Assembly (NCBI GenBank): GCA_028564705.1
Contig: JAPXFQ010000804.1
Span: 1,426,001-1,490,000 of the forward strand
From: Apricaphanius iberus
Taxonomy: Eukaryota > Chordata > Actinopteri > Cyprinodontiformes > Aphaniidae
Direction of reading: 5' to 3'
DNA length: 64,000 nucleotides
Positions 12,960 to 25,266 of this stretch are shown piece by piece; positions within the stretch are counted from its first letter, which is position 1; every line of letters begins with the position of its first letter. The notes below the pieces were generated by a model. It saw only the letters and a list, made by a program, of their open reading frames with translations, was not told the origin of the DNA and ran no database searches. Position numbers and translations under genes: made by a program.

Positions 12960-14863
12960 CTTAAGTAATTATTGTTTGAACAAAAGGGGAAAAGTCATGG
13001 TCGCCACTCAAACGCATGTTTCTCCCTAATCACCTGTTAAATTACACGTGTGTACCTATGTCATAGTTAAGGCAAAGTCATTTGAACACTGATATTGTCT
13101 CTATTGTCAGTGGTTTCTCTGCTATAAATTGTTCAATTTACTGTTATTAACTTCTTTGGAGATACTTAACTTCTTTAAAAAAAAAAAAAATCAGATTTGT
13201 CCTGAACATTGCAGTATCAGCTCAGGGGAAACCAATAAAAGAATAACTCCAGGAGAAAGTGCCAGAAGTCATAAATTAGGGAGAGTGGGGAGGTTTCTGT
13301 TGGAAATAAATCAAATCAAACTTTATTTATACAATTCAAACAAAGTTATTCAAAGTGCTTTACAGATTTAAAATAACCCCACAACCCCCCCTTCAAAAAT
13401 AAAATCATCAACGCAAATACACCCCCCTCCCAACCCAACCCAACATCCATACACACACACACACTTAAAAGCTACAAAAAGTGGGCTGAGTACAGATGAG
13501 CCAGGAAATGCCATCATGGGAGCCATCTGCATTGGCAGCAGCAGATCAACAGCAGCAGCCAAGGCACTAACCCAGGGCGGTCAGAGGAGGGAGGGCTGGT
13601 ACCCCCACTTTCACCCAAGCGCCCAAGGGGCACCCAGGCAGCCATAGCCGACCACCGCCCCCGATGCAGGGGGCCCCCAGAGAGGAAACACTGGCAAGAA
13701 AGATTAAAATACGTTAAAATATAAAGTTTATAAAATATAAAGTGTATAAAGTATAAAACAATAAGTGTAAAACAATGATACGATAGAAGCAGATTAATAA
13801 ATAAACAGTTAAAAGCTAAACTAAAAATTAAATCAGGTAAAACATGCTGAGTAGTTAAACATATTAATTAATAATAAATAATAATTAGTTAAAGGCTAAG
13901 CTAAAAAGGTGAGTCTTGAGCCTGCTCCTAAAAACGTGAACGTTCTCTGCGGCCCTGAGGTCCTCTGGGAACCTGTTCCAGAGGTGAGGGCCATAATAAT
14001 TGAAAGACGCCTCACCATGAGTCCGTGTCCTGACTTTGGGAGTGATAAGGAAACGGCTGCCAGAGGAGCACAGAGACCGCGAGGGTTCATATGGTAAAAG
14101 CATTTCTGGCAGATAAGAAGGCCCAAGACCATTAAGACACTTAAAAACCATTAAAAGAACCTTAAAGTCGATCCGAAAACATACGGGGAGCCAATGCAGT
14201 GATTCTAAGACCGATGTAATGTGCTCCCGCCTGAGAGAGAATGGGGCAGACTCTGGCAATGTTCTTTAGATGATAAAAACCTATTTTGGTTTTGTTTTTA
14301 ATGTGAGGGATAAAAGTCAGCTCAGAGTCAAAAATCACACCCAGGTTCTTCACTTGTAAAGAAGGATTAAAAGACAATGATTGTAGTTTTGGTAAAAGTT
14401 TCTCTCTCTGAGCCTCAGGACAGATAATTAAAACCTCTTTTTTGTCCTGGTTGAGCAGGAGAAAGTTCAAATAAAGGAAAAATGGTTTGATACCAAACAG
14501 GATACAGCTGGGCCAGATCTTACCGCGGGTGTACAGATCATCACACCTGACAGACGTGTGGCTACGCATAATTGTAGACATTGCTTTGGCTTGAATTAAT
14601 ACACATGGAGACAGCGACAACCTGCTGCACCAAGAAGCTGGATCATCCAGTTTCTACAGTAAAGTTTGCAAACCTATTATTATAAATGTAACAACATTCA
14701 TTTAAAGTGAAGTGCTTGATGTGACAAGTAATAAAAAAGCACACTGTGTGCACAGACCTCTGATAAACTACTTGCAGCCCCACAGGATTAGCTCCTAATG
14801 CATAATTTATTCCATGGCACGCGAAATATGCTCAGATTAGTACGTTTAATAAATGAGGTTACA
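12960..14863. mobile_element. DNA transposon-like repeat, family H copy 2, split by a LINE
   Basis: Homologous in order to copy 1 at 7063-8115: CAGTGGTTTCTCTG near 13111, CTGTTGGAAAT at 13297-13307, AGCTGGGCCAGATCT near 14507, GTTTGCAAACCT near 14666. It ends at 14863 with the inverted terminus ACGTTTAATAAATGAGG. The element is interrupted at GTTGGAAAT by the L2-like fragment described separately; removing that insert restores collinearity with copy 1. The left boundary is approximate. Confidence 0.6.
13304..14475 (-). mobile_element. L2-like LINE 3' fragment (reverse-transcriptase C-terminal region)
   Basis: On the minus strand two overlapping frames (14620-14162 and 14259-13885) carry the familiar C-terminal part of fish L2-type reverse transcriptases. 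Landmarks are LNQDKKEVLIICPEAQREK, VKNLGVIFDSELTF, LHWLPVCFRIDFK and YYGPHLWNRFPEDLRAAENV. A frameshift separates them, so it is dead. The 3' end has the usual AAAGCACTTTGAATAA-type tail. The direct repeat AAATAAA flanks it at 13304-13310 and 14469-14475, a likely target-site duplication. 5'-truncated, as most LINE copies are. Confidence 0.85.
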
Positions 14864-15519
14864 GGAATGTTGGTGTAATGATGGACTAAGATCAGAAAAG
14901 TCTGAGACACATAAAGCTATTCTTTATACTTTTTAAATAAATAAATAAAAAGCTGCTGTCACATTAACTTTCCAGACCACTCAGATCTTCCAGGTTCAAG
15001 TCTACACTGCATCCCTAGAAACAGAACCAAACATGGAGAAGCAGCATTCTGTTTTTTATGCTGGAAAACAACGTCCAGAAAACTGCGGGGGGAAAAATGC
15101 TGAAATACTGAGTTCAGCAAAAATGTATTTGCTTTAAGACCTTTTATTAATAACAACTGCAACATTGTACTCTGTTGTCTAGTTCACATCCTGTTATTGT
15201 TTTACTGTACTTTGGTATGTTTTTGCTCGTTTTATTTTCCTTGTAATCATTTAAAGCGCTTTCAATAGCCTGGTTGCTGAAAATCGGGTAAATAAATAGA
15301 TTGTATTGCCTTGCCTTGGTTATGCTGCCCTCTTGTGGAATTATTATTGCTCCATAGAATTGAGTTTGATGCAACTAAAGCAACATATAACTGTTTCTTC
15401 CAGTTATTTTTTATTAATATACAAAACATATTCTTAAAAAAAACGTTTCGCCCTAATTTTGATGTAAAGCGCATTGAAATTATAATTGTTCATGAAACCC
15501 ACAATAATGACAACAAGCA
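14864..15519. other. Intergenic, nothing firm
   Basis: Short LINE-like 3'-end wording near 15240-15320 (AAAGCGCTTTCAATAGCC and TTGCCTTGCCTTGG) suggests another degenerate L2 tail. No gene seen. Confidence 0.35.
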
Positions 15520-15521
15520 GC

Positions 15522-15862
15522 TGCATATTGGTGCAGTTTGTAGCACTGTTGCTTTGCAGCAAGAAGGTCCTAAGTTTGAATCCCGACTGGAAGTCTATCT
15601 GCATGGAGCTTACATGTTCTCCCTGTGCATTGTGTGGGTACTCTGGTTTTGTCCTACAGTTTAAAAACATGACTGTTTGGTCAATTGGTCTTTCTGGTCT
15701 GAGTGTGTGTGTGTGAATGGTTTTTTGTCCTGTGCGTCTCTGCGTTGTCCCACGATGGAATGGCGGCCTGTCCAGGTTGTACGCTGCTTCTTGCACGATG
15801 ACTGCTGGAGACATGTACCAAATCTGTGTAGGACAGGTAGCACATATTGGATGGGTGGATAA
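15522..15862 (+). mobile_element. tRNA-type SINE / RTE-tail repeat
   Basis: It has the common fish repeat layout: a box A-like TAGCACTGTTGCTTTGCAGC, a box B-like AGTTTGAATCCCG (15573-15585), then TGCATGGAGCTTACATGTTC, a TG-rich segment, GGCGGCCTGTCCAGGTTGTA and a short GGAT-type tail at 15850-15862. Fragments of the same tail recur near 52150, 53890 and, inverted, at 58297-58403. Confidence 0.75.
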
Positions 15863-16189
15863 GAATGATAATGTGACTTACTTTTCTGCATATGTGGCAA
15901 GTTAATATCTCAATACTTTATTTTTTAAATTTCCATATGGTATATTTTTGGATTAAGCATATTACTGCTAAACTATAAAAGTGGAATAGAATCCTTATTT
16001 TCCCACCAAGAGGAGATTCAGCTGTAACAGCAACAAAGTGATACATAACAGAACCTCTTAGCTGCACACAAAATGTCAGGTAATGTCAGAGTTTAAAGAA
16101 AAACTGCTTAGATTATACCTCTGACATAAACTATGCAGTATTTACAATTTCAAATATTAGAAACGTATCCTTTTACATAATTTATCGTA

Positions 16190-16440
16190 TCCCTGTGTAT
16201 CAGCGGCTAAAAACGTCAATACCCACAATTCCCCGCCTATTTGCTTACGTTATTCCCTGCCGTCATGGTAACCTCAGGCTTGCTGGGAACTAGAGTCTCC
16301 TCCCCCCCACGAGCAACCAGCCACAGCTAACTCCGATTTTTCCATAGATTTCGCGAGATTTAAGCGGGCGGATTGGCATATGGCAAGATTTATCCGCCAT
16401 ACAAACTAAACAGTACCGAGATGAAATCTGCTTAAAGGTA
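16190..16440 (+). promoter_or_regulatory. Putative spindlin promoter and untranslated first exon
   Basis: A locally GC/CpG-richer block contains CCCACAATTCCCC, an X-box-like GTCATGGTAAC and GCTGGGAACTAGAGT. It is followed by a plausible 5' UTR exon ending at the donor AAAG|GTAATT near 16437. The next exon begins after TTTCTTTCAG at 16960 and carries the spindlin ATG. There is no TATA box, which fits a housekeeping promoter. The transcription start is not determinable here. Confidence 0.45.
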
Positions 16441-16981
16441 ATTAAACTGTGTTCCGCACACTTATATTGTCGTAATAAACACCCATTTGTTGCTGCTGCT
16501 TGTTAGCTTGTCAGTGAGACCGGTAAGCAGATAGATATGGCTGACTGAATGCCACTGCTTCAGTAACATCTGCATTGATAGCGAGCGGCCAGCCAGACGA
16601 ATCGGCGTTTAGTTTTGAGCAAGTACCAGTGTGTTTGAATGTTTTTTTCTGACCTCCCTCTACTCATTTATATGTTGGTGTGTCAGATATTTATGTAAAT
16701 ACATTGCAACAGCTGGCATGTAGCCGAGTACTACTGACGTACGAACTAACTCATCTTTAGACGTGAACTCCATAACTATGTCGCCCGAATAGATTCTCAG
16801 GAAGTTGCTCCATGATACCTGCTCTCTGGTTGGTGTATTTCTTCAGTCTTTAGTGCAAGCTGCAAGACAAGTTTTTTTCTATTTTTTTTTCTTTATTAGT
16901 CTTCACCTGTGTTGTTCTTCCCAGTAAAATTTAAACTAAACCCTCTTCATTTCTTTCAGTAGTAACCGTTGGACCGGAGGC

Positions 16982-17023
16982 ATGTCCAAGAAAAGGGGCA
17001 GGTACGTCAACATTTTATGTATT

Positions 17024-17067
<44 letters not shown>

Positions 17068-20000
17068 AACCACTTGGTCAAGGCAAGGGGCACCCTTTCT
17101 CTTAAAGCAAAAATAATGCCCAGGGTAGTAACAAAGCAACCAAAACAGAAGTTGCAAAACTTTATGTATTTATTTTATTTTCAATGTCATTCCACTTTAT
17201 TAATTTAATATTTTTAAAATCACAGCAACACTAGGTTAATAAAATTGAAATAAAGTGAATGTAGAATTTAAATCAACATTTAAAAAACAAGAACTCACAA
17301 CAAACAAAATATATACCGAAGAAATTTTAGTAACCAACAATACAAACCAAAAGCAACCTAAGCCCTGGTTAACACAGAAGGATTTTAAAATTATCGGAAG
17401 AGCTTCAGACTGCACACAGTGATTGAAAAAATCCCGCATATACCCGCTGTGCTCCTACCGTGTGCAGTGTCTGTGGAGAGACACCACACACGAACCTATG
17501 TTACTCACACACACCGCTCGGTCTGAGCTGTGCCCATGCAATTGCGAAGTGCTGACACGAGCTTCTCCAGACTCCAAAAGAATATCGGCGCTGCGTGCAC
17601 ATACAATAAAATCCTAACTGAATTGAAAATAAAAAATACAAAAATTGGTCCTTTTCTGTTATGCAATGTGAGTCAATGAGCATATTCTTCAATATACACT
17701 TCCAGTGGTCCTAATGCTCCGCTTCAATTTGACAAACACACTCTCCTGTACACCTTGCTGTTATTTCCATATCAAGACAACCGAGACGCGCAGACTGACA
17801 CAACATAGTAATAACTATATAGCTGTCATCTTCTTCCTGGGTTTTGGTTTGTGTTAAATGTAAGACTTCGCATCAAATCAATACGCATCAAATCTAGCAT
17901 CTCTGCCCATATGATTTTTTTGGCAGTCTGAAACGGACAGTTCCTATTTTTTTATTTTGTACTAATTCAGAAACATGTTCAGTGTTTTTAAAAAGCACCT
18001 GCAGACTGACCGCTCATGTCGCATCCAACGGAGCAGCTGGGGCAGGATTTACTAAGTATTTTCCTCCTTTCTTCACACTTTTTATTACTTGTTCTTCAAT
18101 TTGTTAGCTCAATATGCAGAATATATTTACAAATGACACGTTGATGTGTGTACAACTTCTTTATGGAGCAGGGGCTCTACCTGCTAAGATATGGAGGTGA
18201 ATTTTTTTTAGTATTGTTTTCAATACATCATGCCCTTTGCCTGACTGATCTGTATTTTAATGCATTTCAGGACTGCTGTCAAGTGAGCCGACCTTTCAGC
18301 TCGCTTTCTGATTGGCTGCATATCACTTTGACCAGACTGCATGCTCGATTGTGCTCGGAACACACCACACACGCTGTGATATCGGGCCAAGACAATCCAA
18401 CATGTTGGATATCCCCGATTTGCGATTGGAGAGGTCCCGACGTCCTAGCGAGCAGACCCGATGGCTCTTATCCAGTGTTGGGACGACTGCGTCATTTAGT
18501 AGCGCGTTACAGTAACTACGTTATTATTGTAGTAATAAGCACGGTAACTCGGTAGTTCGCCAAAATCAGGAACGCATTTCTCGGTACTGGGATTTAAATG
18601 GGGTTGTTATTCATTACTTTGCGTGCCTAAAGCTGAGCTCACAGTGTGCGATTATGGCCATCCTAGACCTTCACTTTCATCTATAAAAGTCATGAGGAAA
18701 AACAGTGAGCGTGCGTCTGATTCATCGGTCTGTGGCTGTACAGCGTATTAATTGCATCTGACCAAAACCAGCCCTTGGCAGTCTTCAGGCAGTTAGATAT
18801 TCTCAGACTCTAGTCTGCTGTTGACCGATTAAATTGCGCCCTGTGAGTGGCATTCTGGCAAGGCTAATGCTAAACAAAGCTTACCTCAAGCTCGTTTACA
18901 AGACCAGGCGTCCCAAACTGTCCCCTTTTTCCCAGCTATGAATGTGTCCAGATTCATCTTTTCTTCCTAATCTTCCTCGCCTTTCTTTTACCATTTGATT
19001 CACAGTCTAGAAACAAAGGAATTAACACATCTAGCACTTGTTTACATTTCTTTGTCACAATCCTATATTTATATATATATTTGTGTGTGTGTGTGTGTGT
19101 AATGTTTTTTTTGTTTGTTTTTATCAAGCGAACCTAAATTAACACAGGGTGACTGTGGCACATAACACCAAGTTGCCTACACATCTGGGCATCTGTCAAA
19201 TCAAATCAAATTTTATTTATATAGCGCCTTACAACAGCCAAAAGGTGCCCAGGGCGCTTTCCAGAATAAAAACACACCTATTCTGAACACAATTACACAT
19301 CTGTGTAATTTTGTGTTCACACCACCCCAAAAGTCAGTGTCAAAAGCGGCAAGATTACATGTAAAATCTATGATTGAGGTCGTCAGATTGTCTGCGATGC
19401 TTTGTTTGCATTAGCCGTGTACATTTTTCAAGTTTTTCCTGCTTTTCAAGCGGCAAACGTGAGCAATGCAGAAGTTGAGCTAGCTAAACTTTTCACGCTC
19501 TTAATATTCTAGATGCAACACGTCAACCCATCAGAGCGTCGCACTGTAGTGACGTCAATGTTCTCTAGCCAACTACAATCTGCTAGTGTTTAAAACATCC
19601 GCCAGAGAAAGGCCTGCCCATGCTCTGTGCAAGTGTCAGCTTAAAAATGTATCTACCTCAAACTAGTCACTTTATGAGCGTTGCTTGACAGGTGTGGTTT
19701 TCAACAGCGGGACACTCCCAGGCAATTAAAGCTCCAAAAATGAACATTGTAAATACTAAAGTACCGCCAAAATTTTACAAAAACGCTTGTTTTTAAGGTG
19801 TAAAGATACACAGTGCGTGTTTAATTCCTTGTTTCTGCACAAAACCCTGGCCAATAAAACCGATTCTGATGTTATTTTAATTTTTGCTTAATATAATACT
19901 GCTGCATTAATAATTTCTTATGATATTTTACGTTGCTTATGAAAATAACAGACAAAAGAATTAGAGGAATATCGATAAACTTATTATTTCCCAAATTCAA

Positions 20001-23000
20001 AACAAGTCCAATTAGATCAAGATTTAGTTGAATTATTTAACAACCAAAAAGCACTTTTAATAAACTATATTTGGACAAGAATACGGTTACAAACCAAACC
20101 TAAGATTTGATCTCTTGCTCATCTTCTTGTTTTTACATACAGTATAGAGCAGAAGTGAGGGAAAACTCCCAGGCATTGACGCTAAAACGCACAAATCAAT
20201 CCATTAGAGATTATAATCTTCCGATTTTTGTGTGAAAACATCAGAAACTGTCTGTTCATGTTGTTTATCAGAAAGCGGAGCAGTGGGGAACTGAGTGATG
20301 TGGGAACTCCGGACCCCAACTCCATCCTGGGACTGCGTATTCAGCATAGCTGGCGGGAGAAGGGAAACCAAAGCAAATGGAAGGGAACTGTTCTGGACAG
20401 ACTCAGTGTAAATCCCTCCCTCTTCATGGTGAAGTACGACGGCTTTGACTGCGTCTATGGCATTGAGCTATTCAAGGACCAGAGAGTGTCCAACCTGCAG
20501 GTCCTGTCGGAGAATATCGGTGAGGCAGTGTCCACAGCACACTAATTAACAAGCATAACAAGCATTAACATATTTCATTCATTTAGTGCAACATATATAC
20601 TTGTGTCTCTGCAGTAAACAACAAAGTAAAGATCCCAGCAGGGGCAGAGGAACTTGTGGGCAAAGCAGTGGAGCATTTGTTTGAAAAGGAAGATGGAGAG
20701 AAGAATGAGTGGAGAGGCATGGTTTTATCCAGAGCCCCAGTCATGACAAACTGGTATTATATCACTTATGAAAAGGACCCAGTTCTTTATATGTACCAGC
20801 TCTGGGATGACTACGCAGATGGAGACCTCAGGATTTTGCCAGAAGCAGGTACTGCTAATTCCTGTTCAACAAAAGCCGATTTATTCAGATAAAGTCTTAT
20901 TTAGTGTTTTCTTTCCAGATATTTAAGTTTCAGTGTTGATCAGCAGAGATGAATAAGTTTCTTATATTTCATATCTGATGAAGTACATGGTTGATTTCAG
21001 ACAATTTGAGTTCAGATGCTTTAATAATGGATTATAGATTTTATATACAACATTACCACTGGGGGGCATAGATTTCCCCTTTCAAATGCTGGCAAAACGA
21101 AGCAGTTTCACCCATAATTCTGCATGGCTAATGTCCTGACAGGGCTGCAAGTGATATCAGAAATATTTGCAACATCTACCTTAGACATCTGAACAAGCTT
21201 ATCCAGCTTTCAACCACGTTATACAGAGAATAAAAAAAAAACAGATAGCATGAGACCACGTCTGAATACAGCAGGAAATCCTCCGGGGTATTTACTGTGA
21301 GTTGAGCTGCTTCATATTCATTCAGGTCCAAATACAGGAAGTATTAATACAGAAATAGATATGGTCTTAAAAAACTTTTCACACAATTCCCAGTTCAAAA
21401 TGAGGTTTCTACAGGTATGTTTTTGCATCTTATCCTGCATCATATTCTGCCCTCCACCTAGATAGGTGTTTGGAGTTCTTCCTGGGAACAATTTGCTACT
21501 GTATGAATTCATTTGTGATCTTCATCTGTAGAAACATCAGAACCCAGTTACACATGCTACAGAAAACATGTGAAAACAACAACTATTGTTGTAATTTGCC
21601 TAAATGTTATCAAAACTCATGTAAAGTACAACCGGTGATACTTGGATTTCCTTAAGTAGAGCTTTTGCTTTTGGACACAAGGTAAATAGGTTGCTTTTGT
21701 TGTGGCATACAGCAATTGTAAAAACGAAGCAAAAAAGAACAGCCATGCAAGAAAAACGTGGTCTTTGCTTCACACAGAAACTCTTCAAAGGAGTATTGTG
21801 GTAGGCGATATTACAAAAAGGCTTAAACTGTATAAGACAACAATTAAACCAAGAACCAGTTCTATTTGCTTCTTGTGTATCTTTGAAGTCGGAACAGGGA
21901 TCTGGGATCATCAAACCCAGTCTGACCATTTTTTAATTGCAGGTTAAACTAACCGGTTGGATATGTTTACTTCTGTTCTCAGTGTAAAGGCAACTAATAC
22001 ACTATTGGCAACTTGGGAAGCATGGTTTTAGAAAAACTTGAAATTCTAGTATGACTAATGAAGATGGAATTATGTTTTGCGGTTAACCCATATTTTCGTA
22101 AAATTTATCTTTATTTTCTAACATCCCCATTTCGCTTCAAGTCTGTAATCTTTAAAGGAAAACTGTGGGGGGTTTTCAAACTGGACCTTATTTTCTTAGC
22201 TAATATTACATTTCTTTACTCCTCAGACAAGTTTGGAGGTCAGGAGGAGTTTATATTGAGTCATGATCAGCATATATCCATATAATGGGAGTCAATGGGG
22301 GCAGGAGTTCACCACCTGTAACAAGGCATTATCTGGCCTAAAACCCTTTCATTTAACCATTTTTATTTCTTATTAAACGTTGGCACTACTCCCGTCATAG
22401 TTCAGAATGTTACTGAAGTGTTAATTTGTTTGGTTCCGGTGTGATTTAGAGGCAAAAATACAACTACACTATCACACGGTTACAATGGCGTCACTGCTTT
22501 GCGTCATCCTGGCTGTAGTCTGAGCAGAGCTTCCACTCTGTGCTCTACAGCACTAGGTTAGACAGAACTTGCTACTGTAGACATCAAGATGGTTCACGTT
22601 TGAGTGTTTCCGAATTGAACTGAACAAATTACAATTTGGACTAACATCAGCTTCTACAGGCTCCCTTTCCACAACCTACACTGACTACAGCTGTAATGGC
22701 GGCAGCAATGTCATGGGAATCGGTTGCATTGAAAGCCTGTTAAAACCTCAGATATTAATACCTTAGCACCTCCGAGACGTTCTGAACTCGCAGGGAAAAA
22801 TCACAAACTATTCATAACCAAACATGGTTAAATTAAGGCGTTTTGGGCCAGATAATGCCTTATTACAGGCGGAAAACTCCTGCGCTGATTGACTCCCATT
22901 ATATGGATATACGCTGATCGCAACTGCATATAAACCCCCACTGAATGGCTCCAAGTAGCTGCAAACTTCTCTTGATGAGTAAATGAACTTACCATTTGCC

Positions 23001-25266
23001 AAAAAATAAGGTCCAGTTTGAAAAACAAAAACAACTTTCCCTTTAAGGTCTTCATGAAAATCCTAAACTATTAGGTCAGTGAGAGCACATATGACCGGCC
23101 AGATATATTACTGTCATGCCAGAGTATGAATGCAACAGACCTCAAATCCAAATTTCCATCCAGTGTTAAATCAAGGAATTTTTTTAACATATTTCTGAAC
23201 CTTTCTTAAGTTTTATTTTGCAACCGTAAATTATTCATATTTACAAATCAAAACAGAACTACTCCAGAATTGACCAGATCAATAGTATCAGCTCTTCTAT
23301 AAGATGCCTTTTTTTTTATATGTAAGACACAATCACTGTTGTTCAAATATGTGCAGTGTGTGATTTGTGACAAAAGCAAGGGGGGAATCCTGTGGGGGGT
23401 ACTCCGGAATTATGGGGTACCAGGCCCTTTGATAAGGGCTGTTAGGTCCTTGTATGACCGGTGTCAGAGTTTGGTTTGCATTGCCGGCAGTAAGTTGGAC
23501 TCGTTTCCGGTGAGAGTTGGACTCCGCCAAGGTTGCCCTTTGTCACAGATCCTGTTCATAACATTTATGGACAGGATTTCTAGGCACAGCCAAGTTGTTG
23601 AGGGAGGTTTTGGTGACCTCAGGATCGGGTCGCTGCTTTTTGCAGGAGATGTGGTCCTGTTGGCTTCGCAGCCGAGTGGGAAGCGGCTGGGATGAGGATC
23701 AGCACCTCCAAACCCGAGACCGTGGTCTTGAGCCGTTAAAGGGTAGGGTGCCTTCTTCGGGTCGGGGATAGGGTCCTTCCTCAAGTGGAGGAGTTCAGGT
23801 ATCTGGGGTCTTGTTCACGAATGAGGGGAAAATGGAGCGGGAGATCGATAGGCGGATTGGTAAGGCGTCTGCAGTTATTTGGGCGCTGTACCGGTCTGTC
23901 GTAAAAGAAAAGAGAGAGCTGAGCCAAAAGGCAAAGCTCTCAATTTACCGGTCGATCTACGTTCTTACCCTCATCTATGGTCACGAACTTTGGTGGTGAC
24001 CGAAAGAACAAGATCACGGATACAGGCGGCTGAAATGAGTTTCCTCCATAGGGTGGCTGGGCTCTCCCTTAGAGATAGGGTGAGAAGCTCGGTCATCCGG
24101 AGGGGGCTCAGAGTAGAGCCGCTGCTCATCCACATCGAGAGGAGCCAGTTGAGGTGGCTCGGGCATCTGGTCAGGATACCTCCTGGACGCCTCCCTGGTG
24201 AGGTGTTCCGGGGACGTCCCACCGGGAGGAGGCCCAGAGGAAGACCCAGGACTCCCTGGAGGCACTATGTCTCCCGGCTGGCCTTGGAACTGGCCTCGGA
24301 ATTCCTCCCGAGGAGTTGGCTCAAGTGGCTTGGGAGAGGGAAGTCTAGGTCTCTCTGCTTAGGCTACTGCCCCCCGCGACCCGACCCCGGATAAGCGGAA
24401 GAAGATGGATGGATGGATATTCATAAAATGAACGACAGGTGTGTGTATGATGGCTGCAGGGCATATGGTACATACATTTACCTTTTCAAAACTGACAGAA
24501 AATGTGAAAAACACATTTATTGTCGACATTAAAGATAAGATGAAATATATAAGATGATTAAAATCAAAGATCAGAATTCACTTGACTTATCCACTCAAAG
24601 CAGGTGAGATTATTTTTTCCATGGCAGCATTAGCAGCACTTTGTCTCAGAACCACTCTGTATATTTTTCTGTGGGGTCAAAAGTCCACCTCTGGACCAGA
24701 GGAGCCCAGCCTGGATCATGTGCAGAAATACTTTTAAGGTGTAAGAATCCGTACCCCTAGTTTATTAAACCTTACGCACGGATTCGGAGTCCTGCAGGAA
24801 ATTATAGATATTTAGGTAATTTTAGCTGCCGGTAATATTTATAAATTACAGTTTTGTCCCCACCAATTAGAAACATGTTTTTTTAAACAGTGCATCAACC
24901 AGCACAAGTTTTATCCAATTTGTGTCCGAACTGCTTGGTATTCCACTATCTTATACAGTTTCTCTATGTGCAAATTCTGTAGTTTTCTGTCAAGGTGAAG
25001 TTTCTGATTTGATTTTTTAATGTACTGCGCATGTTGTGATGTTTTGCTCTCCTCCTTCAGAGAACAAGCACCTGTTGCCTGCAGACAGGAAGCCTGGAGA
25101 AGAGACAGAAAGCCTGGTGGGGAAACAAGTGGAGTACGTTACCGACAAGGGAGTGAAGAGAACGGGCCTGGTTATCTACCAGGTCCCAGCCAAGCCCTCA
25201 GTGTACTACATCAAATATGACGATGACTTTCATATTCATGTCTATGATCTGGTCAAAACCCCCTAG
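16982..25266 (+). CDS. spin1: Spindlin family protein (triple Tudor histone reader), complete, 235 aa
   Basis: Coding exons: 16982-17001 (20 nt, MSKKRG), 20272-20519, 20615-20848, 25061-25266, with junction phases 2, 1, 1. The product is a spindlin with three Spin/Ssty Tudor-like repeats at about residues 25-90, 103-150 and 170-235. Spindlins bind H3K4me3 through repeat 2. The aromatic cage known from human SPIN1 (Phe141, Trp151, Tyr170, Tyr177) is conserved here as Phe112, Trp122, Tyr141 and Tyr148. The C-terminus [14 protein letters not shown] is diagnostic. At 235 aa it is shorter than SPIN1 (262 aa) because the N-terminal tail is short and basic. Introns are large and repeat-laden. AATAAA lies at 26720-26725. 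The family is certain; which fish spindlin paralogue (spin1, spindlin-Z-like or other) is not, so the symbol is provisional. Confidence 0.95.
17002..20271. other. Spindlin intron 1: TA repeat and decayed repeats
   Basis: Holds a TA microsatellite at about 17028-17060, a TG tract near 19080, an L2-type LINE 3'-end fragment at about 19195-19262 (TTTTATTTATATAGCGCC), and a family G MITE at about 19312-19697. Remaining sequence shows no exon candidate. Confidence 0.5.
19312..19697 (+). mobile_element. Family G MITE, copy 1 (diverged)
   Basis: Clearly homologous to the repeat at 47888-48344 in the same orientation. Shared segments include GCACTGTAGTGACGTCA near 19541, GTGTTTAAAACATCC near 19588 with GCCAGAGAAAGGCC after it, and GCTTAAAAATGTATCT near 19640. 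Terminal repeats are decayed. Confidence 0.65.
22147..23046. repeat. Long inverted-repeat (fold-back) element
   Basis: The segment 22147-22350 reappears as its reverse complement at about 22825-23046. Shared pieces include CAAACTGGACCTTATTTT, ATATCCATATAATGGGAGTC and AAGGCATTATCTGGCC. Arms of roughly 200-240 bp with a few mismatches flank a centre of about 470 bp. No coding capacity, so it is probably a MITE or fold-back transposon. Confidence 0.75.
23345..24420 (+). mobile_element. RTE/Rex3-like LINE fragment
   Basis: Two main frames show reverse-transcriptase landmarks: [27 protein letters not shown], then after frameshifts [34 protein letters not shown] and [20 protein letters not shown]. 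The catalytic F-A-D-D box reads FAGD, and stops and frame changes show it is dead. It ends in (GGAT)n at 24404-24418, as Rex3-type RTE elements do. 5'-truncated. Confidence 0.85.

Larger units (their letters stand above)
20849..25060. other. Spindlin intron 3, largely transposon-derived
   Basis: The 4.2-kb intron contains a fold-back element (22147-23046) and an RTE-like LINE fragment (about 23345-24420, see separate entries). The rest (20849-22146 and 24421-25060) shows nothing recognisable. Confidence 0.5.

Noticed and set aside
13885..14620. Minus-strand 124- and 152-codon frames as host genes
   Set aside because: They are L2-type reverse-transcriptase pieces separated by a frameshift.
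15311..15905. Several overlapping 60-126-codon frames on both strands
   Set aside because: They cover a SINE-type repeat, and the openness is mutual shadowing. No protein motif.
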